The notes: generated from the letters alone by a model not told the origin. Counted from the first letter of the stretch, positions 8,118-16,821 are shown. The stretch is DNA of 64,000 bases from JBNKHH01 sp050290245 (GCA_050290245.1 JBNKHH010000013.1:1-64000); one strand, 5' to 3'. Translations and numbers: made by a program.

Positions 8118-8543
8118 ATGAAACACGCACTTTCGGCGGCGACAGTCGCACTTCTGACCTTAGCGTCACAAACCAATGCAGAGCAAATCCGTCTGCTCGG
8201 TTCGGGCGATTTTGAATGGCAGACCACTCCCGAAGGAGTCTCATTCGCTGCGCTTCAGGGGGATCGGTTTGCCGAGGCTTACCAGGCGCTGGTGCGTCTC
8301 CCGGCTGGCACCGTCAGTCCGCCGCATGTGAAGACAGCGAATATGTTCGGTGTCATGCTGGAAGGCGAAATGATCCACTATGCAAGTGACGAAAACCCTG
8401 ATTCCGCGCGTCGAATGGGGCCTGGGTCGTTTTACAGCATCAGCGCAGGTACCGCGCATATCTCGGCGTGCGTTTCCGAAACGCCCTGCGTCGCCTACCT
8501 CTATCAGGATGGCGCTTTCGATTTTCTTCCGGTGTCGAAATGA
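8118..8543 (+). CDS. Secreted cupin-domain protein
   Basis: This 141-residue protein starts at the ATG at 8118, which has GGAG seven bases upstream and gives an intact signal peptide (MKHALSAATVALLTLASQTNA). The mature part is a small cupin barrel: VRLPAGTVSPPHVKT, FGVMLEGEMIHYA, and MGPGSFYSISAGTAHISAC fit the two cupin motifs, with His residues that could bind a metal. Two cysteines (in SACVSETPC) could form a disulfide in the periplasm. It is first in a three-gene operon with an ArsR regulator and an SRPBCC protein, overlapping the ArsR start by four bases. The function is unknown; similar cupins are annotated only at domain level. Confidence 0.75.
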   Translation: MKHALSAATVALLTLASQTNAEQIRLLGSGDFEWQTTPEGVSFAALQGDRFAEAYQALVRLPAGTVSPPHVKTANMFGVMLEGEMIHYASDENPDSARRMGPGSFYSISAGTAHISACVSETPCVAYLYQDGAFDFLPVSK

Positions 8544-8860
8544 CTGCACCGGAACAGATGGGTTTTCGCGCTCTCGCGGACCCGACGCGACGAGATATCC
8601 TTCGATTACTCGCATCGAACGAGATGTCGATCGCCGAAGTCGCCGAAAACTTTGAGATGACCCGAGCTGCGGTCAAAAAACACCTTTCGATCCTCAGCGA
8701 AGGTGACCTCATTTCCGTCCGAACTGATGGCAGATCACGGGTGAATGCGCTCAATCCCGACGGTCTGAGGCGCGTCTTCGATTGGTTCAGCTACTTCGAT
8801 GGGTTCTGGGATGACCGACTGAGCGCCTTGAAATCTGAAATTGAGAAAGACACACAATGA
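8540..8860 (+). CDS. ArsR-family winged-helix regulator
   Basis: The protein has 106 residues from the ATG at 8540, which overlaps the cupin stop by four bases. The sequence FRALADPTRRDILRLLASNEMSIAEVAENFEMTRAAVKKHLSILSEGDLI is a standard ArsR winged helix, with the DPTRR helix and the recognition helix in MTRAAVKKHL. There is no CxC metal-binding motif, so it is probably not a classic metal sensor. ArsR proteins of this type often sit next to an SRPBCC/AHSA1 gene, as here. It is the best candidate for binding the palindrome at 8063-8100 and controlling its own operon. Confidence 0.9.
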   Translation: MTAPEQMGFRALADPTRRDILRLLASNEMSIAEVAENFEMTRAAVKKHLSILSEGDLISVRTDGRSRVNALNPDGLRRVFDWFSYFDGFWDDRLSALKSEIEKDTQ

Positions 8861-9270
8861 CCGAGACTGCTCTAACGAAGACGATCTACCTCAAGGCCGC
8901 ACCCGCCAAGGTCTGGGAATACCTTACCGATCCGGACAAGCTGGCGATCTGGTTTCACAAACCAACGGCGCCCTTGGTGGAAGGAAAGTACGAAATGTTC
9001 GGCACGGAAAGCGGGGACAAACTCATGTGGGGAGAGGTCCTGGTCGCCGAGCCATTCAAACGCCTTGAATACACATTCTCGATCGCACCAATGGCGGGGC
9101 AGTCCAGCACTGTGAAATGGGCTTTGGAGGATGTCCCAGGCGGCACAAGGCTCACTTTGTGGCACGAAGGGCTTCCAAAAGGAGAGGAGGCCTTTGGACT
9201 GACGATCGCGTTGGACCAGGGTTGGGATGACCACCTTGCCAGAATGCGGGCTTCTCTGCACGAACGCTAA
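8857..9270 (+). CDS. SRPBCC/AHSA1-domain protein
   Basis: This 137-residue protein is a single SRPBCC (START-like, AHSA1) domain: TKTIYLKAAPAKVWEYLTDPDKLAIWF at the start, GEVLVAEPFKRLEYTF in the middle and LTLWHEGLP followed by GWDDHLARMRASL at the end. The fold makes a deep hydrophobic cavity and often binds small lipophilic ligands. Its ATG overlaps the ArsR stop. The ArsR/AHSA1 pair is common in bacteria but its biochemical role is generally unresolved. It could sense or sequester the ligand to which the ArsR repressor responds; that is a guess. Confidence 0.9.
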   Translation: MTETALTKTIYLKAAPAKVWEYLTDPDKLAIWFHKPTAPLVEGKYEMFGTESGDKLMWGEVLVAEPFKRLEYTFSIAPMAGQSSTVKWALEDVPGGTRLTLWHEGLPKGEEAFGLTIALDQGWDDHLARMRASLHER

Positions 9271-9347
9271 GCCCCGACTGTACGGCTTCGCCGATACCAT
9301 GGCGGAGTCGTACTCTGTTCGCGCCTTCCCAGGAAATCAGACCGGAC

Positions 9348-11060
9348 TCAGGATTTCGCGATCGCGACTTCAATCAACGCCAGCCCCTTCTTCGCGGCAA
9401 CGTGGTCAAGCGCCTCTGTCAGCGCCGTTCGAAAGCTGGCCGCATCGGTGGCATGACGCGCGAAAGCGCGGGAGGCCTCGGCTACCTTCACGAAATTCGG
9501 GCTGGGCGACAGGTCGGTCAGGGGCACCGAATTGGCGCGGGAGGCATGGCCATCGGGGTAAACGTCCAGCACCGATTGGCGCACCGCACCCCATTCGGCG
9601 TTGTTCAACACCAACACCAGCATGGAGAGACCGAGCGCTTCGGCGATCTGATGGCAGGCGACAGGGTTGGCAAACATATAAGAGCCGTCGCCCATGCTCG
9701 CCACGACCGTCCGCTCGGGCCGGGCGAGAGCGAACCCCATAGCGGCAGGGAAGCCCCATCCCAGCCCGCCTGCGTGGGGGCCGTCGAACCAGCTTTGATG
9801 CTTTTCGAGCTTCATGGAAGGCAACTGGCAGCCGAGCTCTGAGAAGACTGAGGCGTCGCGGTCCTGCAGATGCAGCGATAGCTCGTGGCTGATCCAGCGT
9901 TTGGTCAGGGCAGAGGCGCCTTCATCGGCCAGCGCGGCTTTGAAGCGCGCTGCTCTGTCGGCCTCGTTGACCTTCGCGACGGACTTGGCCCGCTTCTGCG
10001 CCGGTTTGCCGTGACTGTCCTCGAATTTCGCGAGTGCGGCTTCAAGCGCAAGAATGGCCGGGGCAACTTCGGTTGTCACACCGAGGTCGCAGCGAAAATT
10101 GCGCACGCCGGAGCGTTCCTGCAAAGGACGCGGGCCGATCTGGATGACCATCGCGTCTTCCTTTGGCTCCGCCTGCGCCGGTGACCAGGGCGCCAGCACG
10201 TCGAGGCAGAGAATTACATCGGCCTTTTCGAGCCAGGGGCGCGGGTCCGGGCCGGTGGCCATCGGGTGGGTGGCTGAAAGCGCCAGTTCAACGGCCCAGT
10301 ACTGGCAGACCGGGATGCCCCAGGCTTCGGTCAGGCGCGCCAGCGCGTCGAACGCTTCCTGCGATCCCGCGCCGTGCTGGGCGAAGACTACCGGGTGCTT
10401 CGCCTCGGCAAGCAGCCGGGCGACCTCGTCCATCGTGGCGGGGTCGGGGCCAATGGTGGCGGGGCGCATCTGCGGGCGCCGCAGAGCGCCCTCGTCGGGG
10501 ATGGTCTCGCAAAGAACCTCGCGCGGCAGGCTGACATAGACCGGCCCCTTGGGTGTGGAAGACGCGATACCGTGGGCGCGATCGGCAACGTCGAAGACCT
10601 GTTCCGGGAAGCGCAGTTCGTAATCCCATTTGGTGGCCTCGCGGATCAGGCTGGCCTGGTCAAGCATCTCCTGGCCCCAGCCGATGGGCACCGTGCGCGC
10701 ACCAAGCCGCCCCTTTTCAAGCGTTGGCGTACGGCCCGAGAACAACATCATCGGGATGTTGTCGCTGGCGGCGTTGATCGCGCCCATGGCAATATTCGCG
10801 AGGCCCACGTTTGTGTGGACCATGACGGCCTGCGGTCGGCCTGTACCCAGTGTATAGCCATGCGCCATGCCTGTCGCAGCGCTTTCGAACGGGACAACGA
10901 CGGTGCGTGGTAACGACATGCCCTCAGCCTCGGCTTCCGACAAGCCTTCAATAACAGGGGGAAAATCGGTGCCGGAGTTGGTGAATACATAGTCCACGCC
11001 GAGCGCGCTGAAACGCGACAGCAGCGCAGCTCCGGCAGTCATTTTCTGGTTGTCGCTCAT
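9348..11060 (-). CDS. Thiamine-diphosphate-dependent enzyme, acetolactate synthase-like
   Basis: The protein has 570 residues in the three-domain order of the acetolactate synthase/benzoylformate decarboxylase superfamily. The N-terminal domain has the cofactor-activating Glu59 in VPFESAATGMAHGYT, the middle domain follows, and the C-terminal domain has the ThDP/magnesium motif MGDGSYMFANP with the distal LNNAEWGAV. These enzymes decarboxylate a 2-oxo acid and release an aldehyde or make a C-C bond. The N-terminus lacks the canonical GxPG of acetolactate synthases (NSGTDF instead), so it is probably not the biosynthetic enzyme. It lies 42 bases downstream of an IclR gene, behind its own apparent operator. 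Confidence 0.88.
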   Translation of the reverse strand: MSDNQKMTAGAALLSRFSALGVDYVFTNSGTDFPPVIEGLSEAEAEGMSLPRTVVVPFESAATGMAHGYTLGTGRPQAVMVHTNVGLANIAMGAINAASDNIPMMLFSGRTPTLEKGRLGARTVPIGWGQEMLDQASLIREATKWDYELRFPEQVFDVADRAHGIASSTPKGPVYVSLPREVLCETIPDEGALRRPQMRPATIGPDPATMDEVARLLAEAKHPVVFAQHGAGSQEAFDALARLTEAWGIPVCQYWAVELALSATHPMATGPDPRPWLEKADVILCLDVLAPWSPAQAEPKEDAMVIQIGPRPLQERSGVRNFRCDLGVTTEVAPAILALEAALAKFEDSHGKPAQKRAKSVAKVNEADRAARFKAALADEGASALTKRWISHELSLHLQDRDASVFSELGCQLPSMKLEKHQSWFDGPHAGGLGWGFPAAMGFALARPERTVVASMGDGSYMFANPVACHQIAEALGLSMLVLVLNNAEWGAVRQSVLDVYPDGHASRANSVPLTDLSPSPNFVKVAEASRAFARHATDAASFRTALTEALDHVAAKKGLALIEVAIAKS

Positions 11061-11079
11061 CTCGTCCTCTTTTTAAATA

Positions 11080-11106
11080 TCTCATATAATGAGAAATTTA
11101 TCTCAT
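11080..11106 (-). promoter_or_regulatory. Palindrome and repeat of TCTCAT before the ThDP-enzyme gene
   Basis: TCTCAT (11080-11085) and ATGAGA (11089-11094) form a perfect palindrome with a 3-base centre, and a third TCTCAT follows at 11101-11106, overlapping the end of the IclR gene. The stretch is AT-rich and lies 20-46 bases before the ThDP-enzyme start; the ribosome site AAAGAGGA is next to it. It looks like an operator, most plausibly for the adjacent IclR protein. Confidence 0.5.
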
Positions 11107-11900
11107 AAATGATCGAGCGACCGGAGAGATTTGTCAAGCTTGCTGACAGTCCCGCCCGGAATCGCATTCGAAACCTCTTGCGCCGCCTCGGCAAGGCGGG
11201 CGGCAATCCGCGCCTCGTGATCTGCCGAAAAGCGACTGACCATGCCAAAGGCCGAGAGCGTCAGCCGCAGGTCTCCCTCCGCGTCAAATACTGGCACGGC
11301 CACGGCGCCGATATCCGGCTCGCTTTCCCCGCGGTTGCGGGCGAATCCGTCCTGCCGTGCAGAGTCGATTTCGTCGCGCAGGTTCTGCGCGTCTGCATCC
11401 GTCAACTTACCAGTCCGGATCAGATCGTTGATCCGCGCGTCCCGCTCGGTCCGGCCCATGTGCGCAAGCCAGAGTTTGCCTTGCGCCGAGACGTGAAGCT
11501 CCAACAGCCGGCCGACCTGGATATTCACCGAGATCGGGCGCGGCGCGATGGCCGTGGCCAGACAAACGACTCCCTCCCGCGTCAGCTGCCCCGCCATAAC
11601 GGATTCGTTCAGACGGCTGCTAATCTGTGCGATTACCGGCTGAACTATCATGGCTAGCGGATTCGTGCGTTCGGCAACGCGGCCAATCCGCGCGACATGA
11701 TGGCCCAGGCTGTAGACACCGCGCCGCACCTGCACCAACGCGCCGACTCCTTCCAGCGTCACAAGAAATCGATGGGCCGTGCTGTGACTCATGTCGAGCG
11801 CCCGAGCCACATCGGCAGAGGTCAACTGCGGCTGCTGTTCGGAAAACAGGTCGAGGATCTCGAAGGCTTTGATCAGCGACCCATTCAGCGGTGTGGCCAT
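11103..11900 (-). CDS. IclR-family regulator
   Basis: This 265-residue protein has the IclR winged helix at the N-terminus (SLIKAFEILDLFSEQQPQLTSADVARALDMSHSTAHRFLVTLEGVGAL) and the IclR effector domain, including the YSLG wing, the LWLAHM segment and VAVPVFDAEGDL-LTLSAFGM near the end. IclR proteins control catabolic operons in answer to small acids. Its ATG shares one base with the LysR stop upstream (TAATG), so the two regulators are co-transcribed. The ThDP-enzyme gene 42 bases downstream is the probable target. Confidence 0.93.
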   Translation of the reverse strand: MATPLNGSLIKAFEILDLFSEQQPQLTSADVARALDMSHSTAHRFLVTLEGVGALVQVRRGVYSLGHHVARIGRVAERTNPLAMIVQPVIAQISSRLNESVMAGQLTREGVVCLATAIAPRPISVNIQVGRLLELHVSAQGKLWLAHMGRTERDARINDLIRTGKLTDADAQNLRDEIDSARQDGFARNRGESEPDIGAVAVPVFDAEGDLRLTLSAFGMVSRFSADHEARIAARLAEAAQEVSNAIPGGTVSKLDKSLRSLDHL

Positions 11901-12877
11901 TATGTCTGCTCCGGTCTGGTCCCTGAGGAGGTTCTCGCGTGGAGAAGTTCGGCTGTCCTCGAGTTATTGTGGATTTCGGGGTTTTGAAACAGATCCCTGA
12001 TCTGTTCCCGGAGCCAGACGCAACCGGGATCCTGCATCGTGTTAATGTGCCAGACGAGTTGGACCTTTTGACGTCCCCGCGGCAAAGTCATGCCGAGAAG
12101 TTTTGCCTGACCCGCCTCCGCCATTCGCCTCCCAAGATAGCCGGGCACGACGGCGAAGGCGTTCAGGGTGGACAGTAACTCTGGCAAAGCGCCGAAATTT
12201 CGAATTCGCATGCAGACGTTGTCAGACAATTTGCGTTCCGCAAGAACCTGCTCAACGTCGTCCGCATAGGTCAAGCCGGGGACCGCCATCACAATCCGTT
12301 CCTGACAGAGATCCACGGTTGCAGCGCGTTGGTCCGACAGATCTGGCGGTCCGATCACTCGGTAGTCTTCGTCGAAGAGATGCACCTGACGAAGTTGAGG
12401 GTCCTGCATTTCCAACAATCCGATGGCCATCTCCGATTCCCGTGTCGCGAGCGTCCGATACAGGTCGAGAAACGGCGACGATGCATTTTCCAGCCGGATG
12501 CCGGGCGCGAGCTCGAACACGCGCTTGGCGAGTGGGGCAAGGAATACCTGTTCGCCCAATCCGGACAGGGACAGGCGAAATGTCCGCTTGCTGTTGGCGG
12601 CATCAAAGGTCGCTGCATCATTCAAAACCGACGCGATACCAGACAAGTGCTCGCGAATGTCCGGAACTATCCGCTTTGCAAATGCGGTCGGCTCCATACC
12701 CTTTGGGCCGCGAATGAACAGCGGATCGTCGAGCATCCTGCGCAGGCGCTTCAGGGCGTTCGATGTTGCGGGCTGGCTGAGCCCAAGATTGGACCCCGCC
12801 ACAGATACCGATTGCGAATCGTAGACCTGAAGCAGAAGCTCCAGCAGGTTCAAGTCAACGCGATGCGGGTGTATCAC
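11900..12877 (-). CDS. LysR-family regulator (NahR/NodD-like)
   Basis: The protein has 325 residues. The N-terminal helix-turn-helix reads VDLNLLELLLQVYDSQSVSVAGSNLGLSQPATSNALKRLRRML-DDPLFIRGPKGMEPT, the pattern of the NahR/NodD/PcaQ-like branch, followed by a LysR substrate domain. LysR proteins in catabolic clusters usually activate transcription when bound to a pathway intermediate. It is the first gene of a LysR-IclR-enzyme series on the minus strand. The next gene on the other side, 13360, is divergent, so the AT-rich interval upstream (12878-12915) may hold its target site as well. Confidence 0.93.
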   Translation of the reverse strand: MIHPHRVDLNLLELLLQVYDSQSVSVAGSNLGLSQPATSNALKRLRRMLDDPLFIRGPKGMEPTAFAKRIVPDIREHLSGIASVLNDAATFDAANSKRTFRLSLSGLGEQVFLAPLAKRVFELAPGIRLENASSPFLDLYRTLATRESEMAIGLLEMQDPQLRQVHLFDEDYRVIGPPDLSDQRAATVDLCQERIVMAVPGLTYADDVEQVLAERKLSDNVCMRIRNFGALPELLSTLNAFAVVPGYLGRRMAEAGQAKLLGMTLPRGRQKVQLVWHINTMQDPGCVWLREQIRDLFQNPEIHNNSRTAELLHARTSSGTRPEQT

Positions 12878-13359
12878 AATTTTGAATTATCATTATCCAA
12901 ACTATCACTTTGACTTTAAGCGCAATCTATTTCACCGTCCACCCTGCTTTTCGGAGGCGCGGCCGGATTTGGCCTTGAGGAGCACATTGGGAGGATCATC
13001 GTGGACCGTCGCAGCTCTGTTGGAGCATTGACCGTTGCCGCTTGCTGTAATGCACCGGCGTCTGTAGCAAATGCCCCGGGCGTTTCCTCCTGCCACGACC
13101 TATTGGTGAACCAGCAAGTCCTTCGCAGCGCGTCGGAACATGACTGGTGGAGTGATTTGGACGAGATTTGGAGTGGCACGGGCGATTTCGGCTTTGGCGC
13201 TGCACTTTTTGTGGGCAACCATGCCCGCGAATTCCAAGGGCGTCACGTTCTTCTCCGGCGCCGAGAACCTGCGGGTGATAGTGCAGACGGCATTCCCCAA
13301 GATGCTGCCTTGGCTGCGGCAGGTCTTCGGCAGCCAGGTCTGGTTGAAAGGAGAACATC
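12878..13359. other. Intergenic interval with a possible gene remnant
   Basis: No intact gene is recognisable in these 482 bases. An AT-rich stretch at 12880-12915 is the likely promoter region of the LysR gene. A frame starting at GTG 13001 has an excellent ribosome site (GGGAGG) and a signal-like start (MDRRSSVGALTVAACC), and a second frame from about 13140 has another hydrophobic start (ISALALHFLW). Neither continues as a known family and both run into the next gene. This may be the wreck of a secreted-protein gene split by frameshifts, or chance. Confidence 0.35.
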
Positions 13360-14256
13360 ATGAAGATCGCAATACTCGGCGCGGGTGCTCTCGGGTCCGT
13401 AATCGGAGCAGAGCTTCACACTGCGGGTCACGAGGTGGTTTTGCTCGACCTTAACGACGCACATCTGAATGCGATCAACGCAGATGGGCTGCGCGTCGAT
13501 TGGGATGACCGGACCGAGCATCTGGCAATCCCGGCAATGCGACCCGACCAGGCACCGCAGGTCGACCTTGTGATCCTTTTGACAAAGACGATGCATACTG
13601 ATGCGGCCCTCGAGGGCATCGCACCGCTGATCAATGGCGGAGCCTGCGTGCTGACGCTGCAAAACGGGCTTGGAAATGTCGAACGCGTGCGGGCGCGGGT
13701 GCCGGACGGCCAGGTCCTTTACGGCTGCACCATGACGCCGGGCGATCTGCGCGGGCCTGGGCACGTGGCGAGCCACGGCATGGCCTACACCCCCTTTGAT
13801 GCGCTGGCCCCGAACGGGCCGGCCGCGCGGCTGGCAGCAGAGCTTGACGGCGACCAACTGACTTGGACCGACGCCGCAGCAGCGCAGGTCTGGCAGAAAG
13901 CCGCGTTCAACTGCGCCATGAATGCCACAGCAGTTTTGGGCATGGGCACCGTCGGCGCGATTGCCGAACATGTCGGCGCGGACCTCGCGCAGGACATTGC
14001 GGCGGAGGTGCTGGCCGTTGGCACTGCCGAAGGCGTCACCGGCGATATCGACGCGGTGGGCAAGCAGATCGCTTTCGCGCTGAGCGAGCATAGGGGCCAC
14101 AAGCCGTCTATGCTTCAGGATGTCGAAGCAGGCCGCAAGACCGAGATCGAGGCGCTGAACGGATACGTCGAACGCGAAGGAGAAAAGCGCGGTATTGATG
14201 TGCCGATGAACCGACTGCTCGCTGCCCTGGTGCGGATGCGCGAGAGCAAGAACTGA
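13360..14256 (+). CDS. Ketopantoate reductase (PanE/ApbA)-family protein
   Basis: This 298-residue protein begins MKIAILGAGALGS, an N-terminal Rossmann dinucleotide site, followed by LTLQNGLGN and the C-terminal helical domain with the catalytic Lys in WQKAAFNCAMNATAVL and the PanE signature KPSMLQDVEAGRKTEIEALNG. Family members reduce 2-keto acids such as ketopantoate with NADPH. In this catabolic setting, next to an aldehyde dehydrogenase and with no pantothenate genes nearby, it more likely acts on another 2-oxo/2-hydroxy acid. A ribosome site AAAGGAG precedes the ATG. Confidence 0.88.
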   Translation: MKIAILGAGALGSVIGAELHTAGHEVVLLDLNDAHLNAINADGLRVDWDDRTEHLAIPAMRPDQAPQVDLVILLTKTMHTDAALEGIAPLINGGACVLTLQNGLGNVERVRARVPDGQVLYGCTMTPGDLRGPGHVASHGMAYTPFDALAPNGPAARLAAELDGDQLTWTDAAAAQVWQKAAFNCAMNATAVLGMGTVGAIAEHVGADLAQDIAAEVLAVGTAEGVTGDIDAVGKQIAFALSEHRGHKPSMLQDVEAGRKTEIEALNGYVEREGEKRGIDVPMNRLLAALVRMRESKN

Positions 14257-14320
14257 ACAAGAGGGCGCGTTCGGAAAGCGACACACCCAGACAGCAAGGT
14301 CATTCATGGAGGAAAACAAG

Positions 14321-15766
14321 ATGACAGTGGCATTCGTTGTAAACAACTCGGACGCAGAGGCCTCCGACAAAGGCACCTTCGACCGGATCGACCCGGTCAC
14401 CGGCAAGGTCGCGTCCACCGCCGCAGCAGCCAAGGCGGCCGATGCCGCGACCGTGGCCCAGGCGGCAGGCGCTGCATTCCCCGCGTGGGCGGCCATGGGG
14501 CCCGGAGAGCGTCGTGCGCTGCTGAACAAAGCGGCGGATATCATGGACGCCAAGACCGACGACTTCATTGCGACCATGATCACCGAGACTGGCGCGACAG
14601 GTCCCTGGGCGGGGTTCAATGTGATGCTTGCCGCGGGCGTGATCCGAGAGGCCGCCGCAATGACCACGCAAATCGGCGGCGAAGTCATCCCGGCGAACAA
14701 GCCTGGCACGCTGGCGATGGGTGTCGCCACGCCGAAAGGCGTTTGCCTTGGGATCGCGCCATGGAACGCGCCTGTGATCCTTGGAACCCGTGCTCTGGCG
14801 ATGCCGCTGGCCTGCGGCAATACCGTGATCCTGAAAGGCTCCGAAGCCTGCCCCAAGACGCACCGCCTGATCGTGGATTGTTTTGTGGAGGCTGGCCTCC
14901 CCGAGGGTGTCGTCAATTATATCTCGAACGCACCCGCTGACGCCGCCGAAGTGGTCAAGGCGCTGATCGAGGCTCCCGAGGTAAAGCACGTGAACTTCAC
15001 CGGCTCCTCTGCCGTCGGACGCATCATCGGGCGTCTGGCTGGCGAGAACCTCAAGCCGTCGCTCCTGGAACTGGGCGGCAAGGCACCGCTGGTGGTGTTG
15101 TCTGATGCCGACATCGACGGTGCGGTGAATGCCGCGATCTTCGGTGCCTTCATGAACCAGGGCCAGATCTGTATGTCGACCGAACGCATTATCGTTGACG
15201 AAGAGATCGCCGATGTCTTCGCGCAGAAGCTGGCCGACCGTGCGTCGAAGCTGCCCTATGGCGATCCGCGCGGCCACGTCGTGCTCGGCTCGCTCGTGAA
15301 CCCCGAGGCGGGTGACAAGATGGAGGCGCTGATTGCGGACGCAACGTCCAAGGGAGCGAAATGCATCGCGGGCGGCCAGCGCGAAGGCGCGATCCATTCC
15401 GCAACTCTGCTGGATGGCGTGACCTCCGACATGCGCATCTATAGCGAGGAAAGCTTTGGTCCGGTCAAGTCGATCATCCGTGTCCAGGGCGACGACGAGG
15501 CAATCCGCGTGGCCAATGACACCGAGTACGGCCTGTCCGCAGCAGTCTTCAGCCAGGACATCCAGCGCGCGCTGTCTGCTGCCAAGCAGATCAAGAGTGG
15601 CATCTGCCACATCAATGGCCCGACAGTGTCTGACGAACCGCAAATGCCCTTCGGTGGCGTAAACGATTCCGGATACGGCCGGTTCGGTGGCAGGGCAGCG
15701 ATTGCCGAGTTCACCGATCTGCGCTGGATCACAATCGAGGATCCGAACCAGCACTACCCATTCTGA
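14321..15766 (+). CDS. NAD(P)-dependent aldehyde dehydrogenase
   Basis: The protein has 481 residues from the ATG at 14321, chosen over one 15 bases upstream because GGAGG at 14308-14312 is 8 bases before it and would be inside a start at 14306. It shows the ALDH cofactor and catalytic motifs: PWNAPVILGTRALA, FTGSSAVGR, the general base Glu in ELGGKAP, and the nucleophilic Cys in NQGQICMSTERI. The NQGQICMSTER stretch is common in aryl-aldehyde enzymes such as vanillin and salicylaldehyde dehydrogenases. It sits 64 bases after the PanE-like gene, so the two probably share a transcript. It would convert an aldehyde intermediate to the acid. Confidence 0.92.
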   Translation: MTVAFVVNNSDAEASDKGTFDRIDPVTGKVASTAAAAKAADAATVAQAAGAAFPAWAAMGPGERRALLNKAADIMDAKTDDFIATMITETGATGPWAGFNVMLAAGVIREAAAMTTQIGGEVIPANKPGTLAMGVATPKGVCLGIAPWNAPVILGTRALAMPLACGNTVILKGSEACPKTHRLIVDCFVEAGLPEGVVNYISNAPADAAEVVKALIEAPEVKHVNFTGSSAVGRIIGRLAGENLKPSLLELGGKAPLVVLSDADIDGAVNAAIFGAFMNQGQICMSTERIIVDEEIADVFAQKLADRASKLPYGDPRGHVVLGSLVNPEAGDKMEALIADATSKGAKCIAGGQREGAIHSATLLDGVTSDMRIYSEESFGPVKSIIRVQGDDEAIRVANDTEYGLSAAVFSQDIQRALSAAKQIKSGICHINGPTVSDEPQMPFGGVNDSGYGRFGGRAAIAEFTDLRWITIEDPNQHYPF

Positions 15767-15780
15767 GAATTTCTGAACCC

Positions 15781-15809
15781 AAACCAGCGCGCCGATCCGG
15801 TGCGCTGGT
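15781..15809. terminator. Hairpin between convergent genes
   Basis: AACCAGCGC (15781-15789) pairs perfectly with GCGCTGGTT (15801-15809) around an 11-base loop. It lies between the end of the aldehyde dehydrogenase gene and the end of the convergent LysR gene and could serve both strands. A clear T-run is absent. Confidence 0.5.
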
Positions 15810-15840
15810 TCTATTGGTCCCGTGCGGGCCTTCATTATTC

Positions 15841-16743
15841 CTACAGGACAACCACCGCGCCCGGCGGCCCTGTCTCTGCGCAGCGTCGAATAACGGCCAG
15901 CAGGATTTCGCGGGCCTTTACGATCAGTTCGCTGTCTTGTTCAACCCGGCGCCAGGCGATGTCACGATAAAGCAGCGGCTTCTCGACTTTTTCGAAAGAC
16001 CAATCTCCGGCTGCCAGCTCATTTGAAAAGGCCGAATAGGGGCCGAGCGTGCAGGCCTGGCCCTTTTCGACCAGCCGTTTGATACTGGCAATCGACGCGA
16101 GCTTGATGTCGATCTTTTGTGCGCGACCAAGCGACGTCATGGCAAGTTCGGCGGTCTCGAAAAACGTCTTGTCCGCGTCCGGCACGGCAAAGGGAAGCGC
16201 GTTTCTGTCCCGCTCCATCGAAAGCGGCGCATTGACCGCAAAGTAGAGCGGCTCGACGAAATAGGGCTGGAACTCAAGGCCTTTCCGGTGCGGACGCCGG
16301 GACACGACGGCGATGTCAAGATGGCCCTCAGCCAACCTCGTCAGCAGATCGAGCGAGTCTTCTTCCTCGATGGTCAGAATCACGTCTTCCATCTCGCGGT
16401 AGACGCCGCGCACCACCTGATCAAGCAGCATGAGGCTGACCCCTGGTGGCATTCCGATTCGCAACTGGCGTTGCGCCACGTCGTCTTGCGCGGTCAGGTC
16501 GTTCAGGTCATCGAATTGGCGGATGATCGATGCGGCCCGCATCAACAAGAGCCTACCGGCGGGCGTCAGATCGACACCTTGTGACGACCGGATGAACAGA
16601 TCGCAGCCCAGGTCGTATTCAAGCTGGCTCATCCGACGGCTCAGCGCAGGCTGGGCGATGTTGCGGTGCTCGGCCGCCTTGTTGATGCTCCGGAAGGCCG
16701 CGACGTCGATAAAATATTGGAGCTGGTTCGTGTCGATGCTCAA
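15841..16743 (-). CDS. LysR-family regulator
   Basis: The protein has 300 residues: an N-terminal helix-turn-helix (LQYFIDVAAFRSINKAAEHRNIAQPALSRRMSQLEYDLG-CDLFIR) and a LysR effector domain. IAQPALSRRM is the classic recognition-helix region of the CbbR/CatR-like branch. It lies 78 bases downstream of the last CoA-transferase gene and on the same strand, so it may be co-transcribed with the 16822-21123 operon and regulate it from the divergent promoter at 21124-21366. That link is inferred from position. Confidence 0.93.
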   Translation of the reverse strand: MSIDTNQLQYFIDVAAFRSINKAAEHRNIAQPALSRRMSQLEYDLGCDLFIRSSQGVDLTPAGRLLLMRAASIIRQFDDLNDLTAQDDVAQRQLRIGMPPGVSLMLLDQVVRGVYREMEDVILTIEEEDSLDLLTRLAEGHLDIAVVSRRPHRKGLEFQPYFVEPLYFAVNAPLSMERDRNALPFAVPDADKTFFETAELAMTSLGRAQKIDIKLASIASIKRLVEKGQACTLGPYSAFSNELAAGDWSFEKVEKPLLYRDIAWRRVEQDSELIVKAREILLAVIRRCAETGPPGAVVVL

Positions 16744-16821
16744 GCCAAGTGTCCCTGTGTCCCAAAGACTGGAAACGGTCCTGAGTCTACTGCGAAATCA
16801 TCCGTCCCGACACCTAAAACT

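Noticed and set aside
7798..8244. 148-codon minus-strand frame across the cupin promoter
   Set aside because: It crosses the palindromic operator and the cupin gene and has no ribosome site or domain.
13243..14916. 557-codon open frame on the minus strand
   Set aside because: It is antisense to the PanE-like and aldehyde dehydrogenase genes, rich in Arg, Ala and Pro, and has no family resemblance. High third-position GC leaves such frames open by chance.
14300..15835. 511-codon open frame on the minus strand
   Set aside because: It mirrors the aldehyde dehydrogenase gene, which carries all catalytic motifs on the plus strand.
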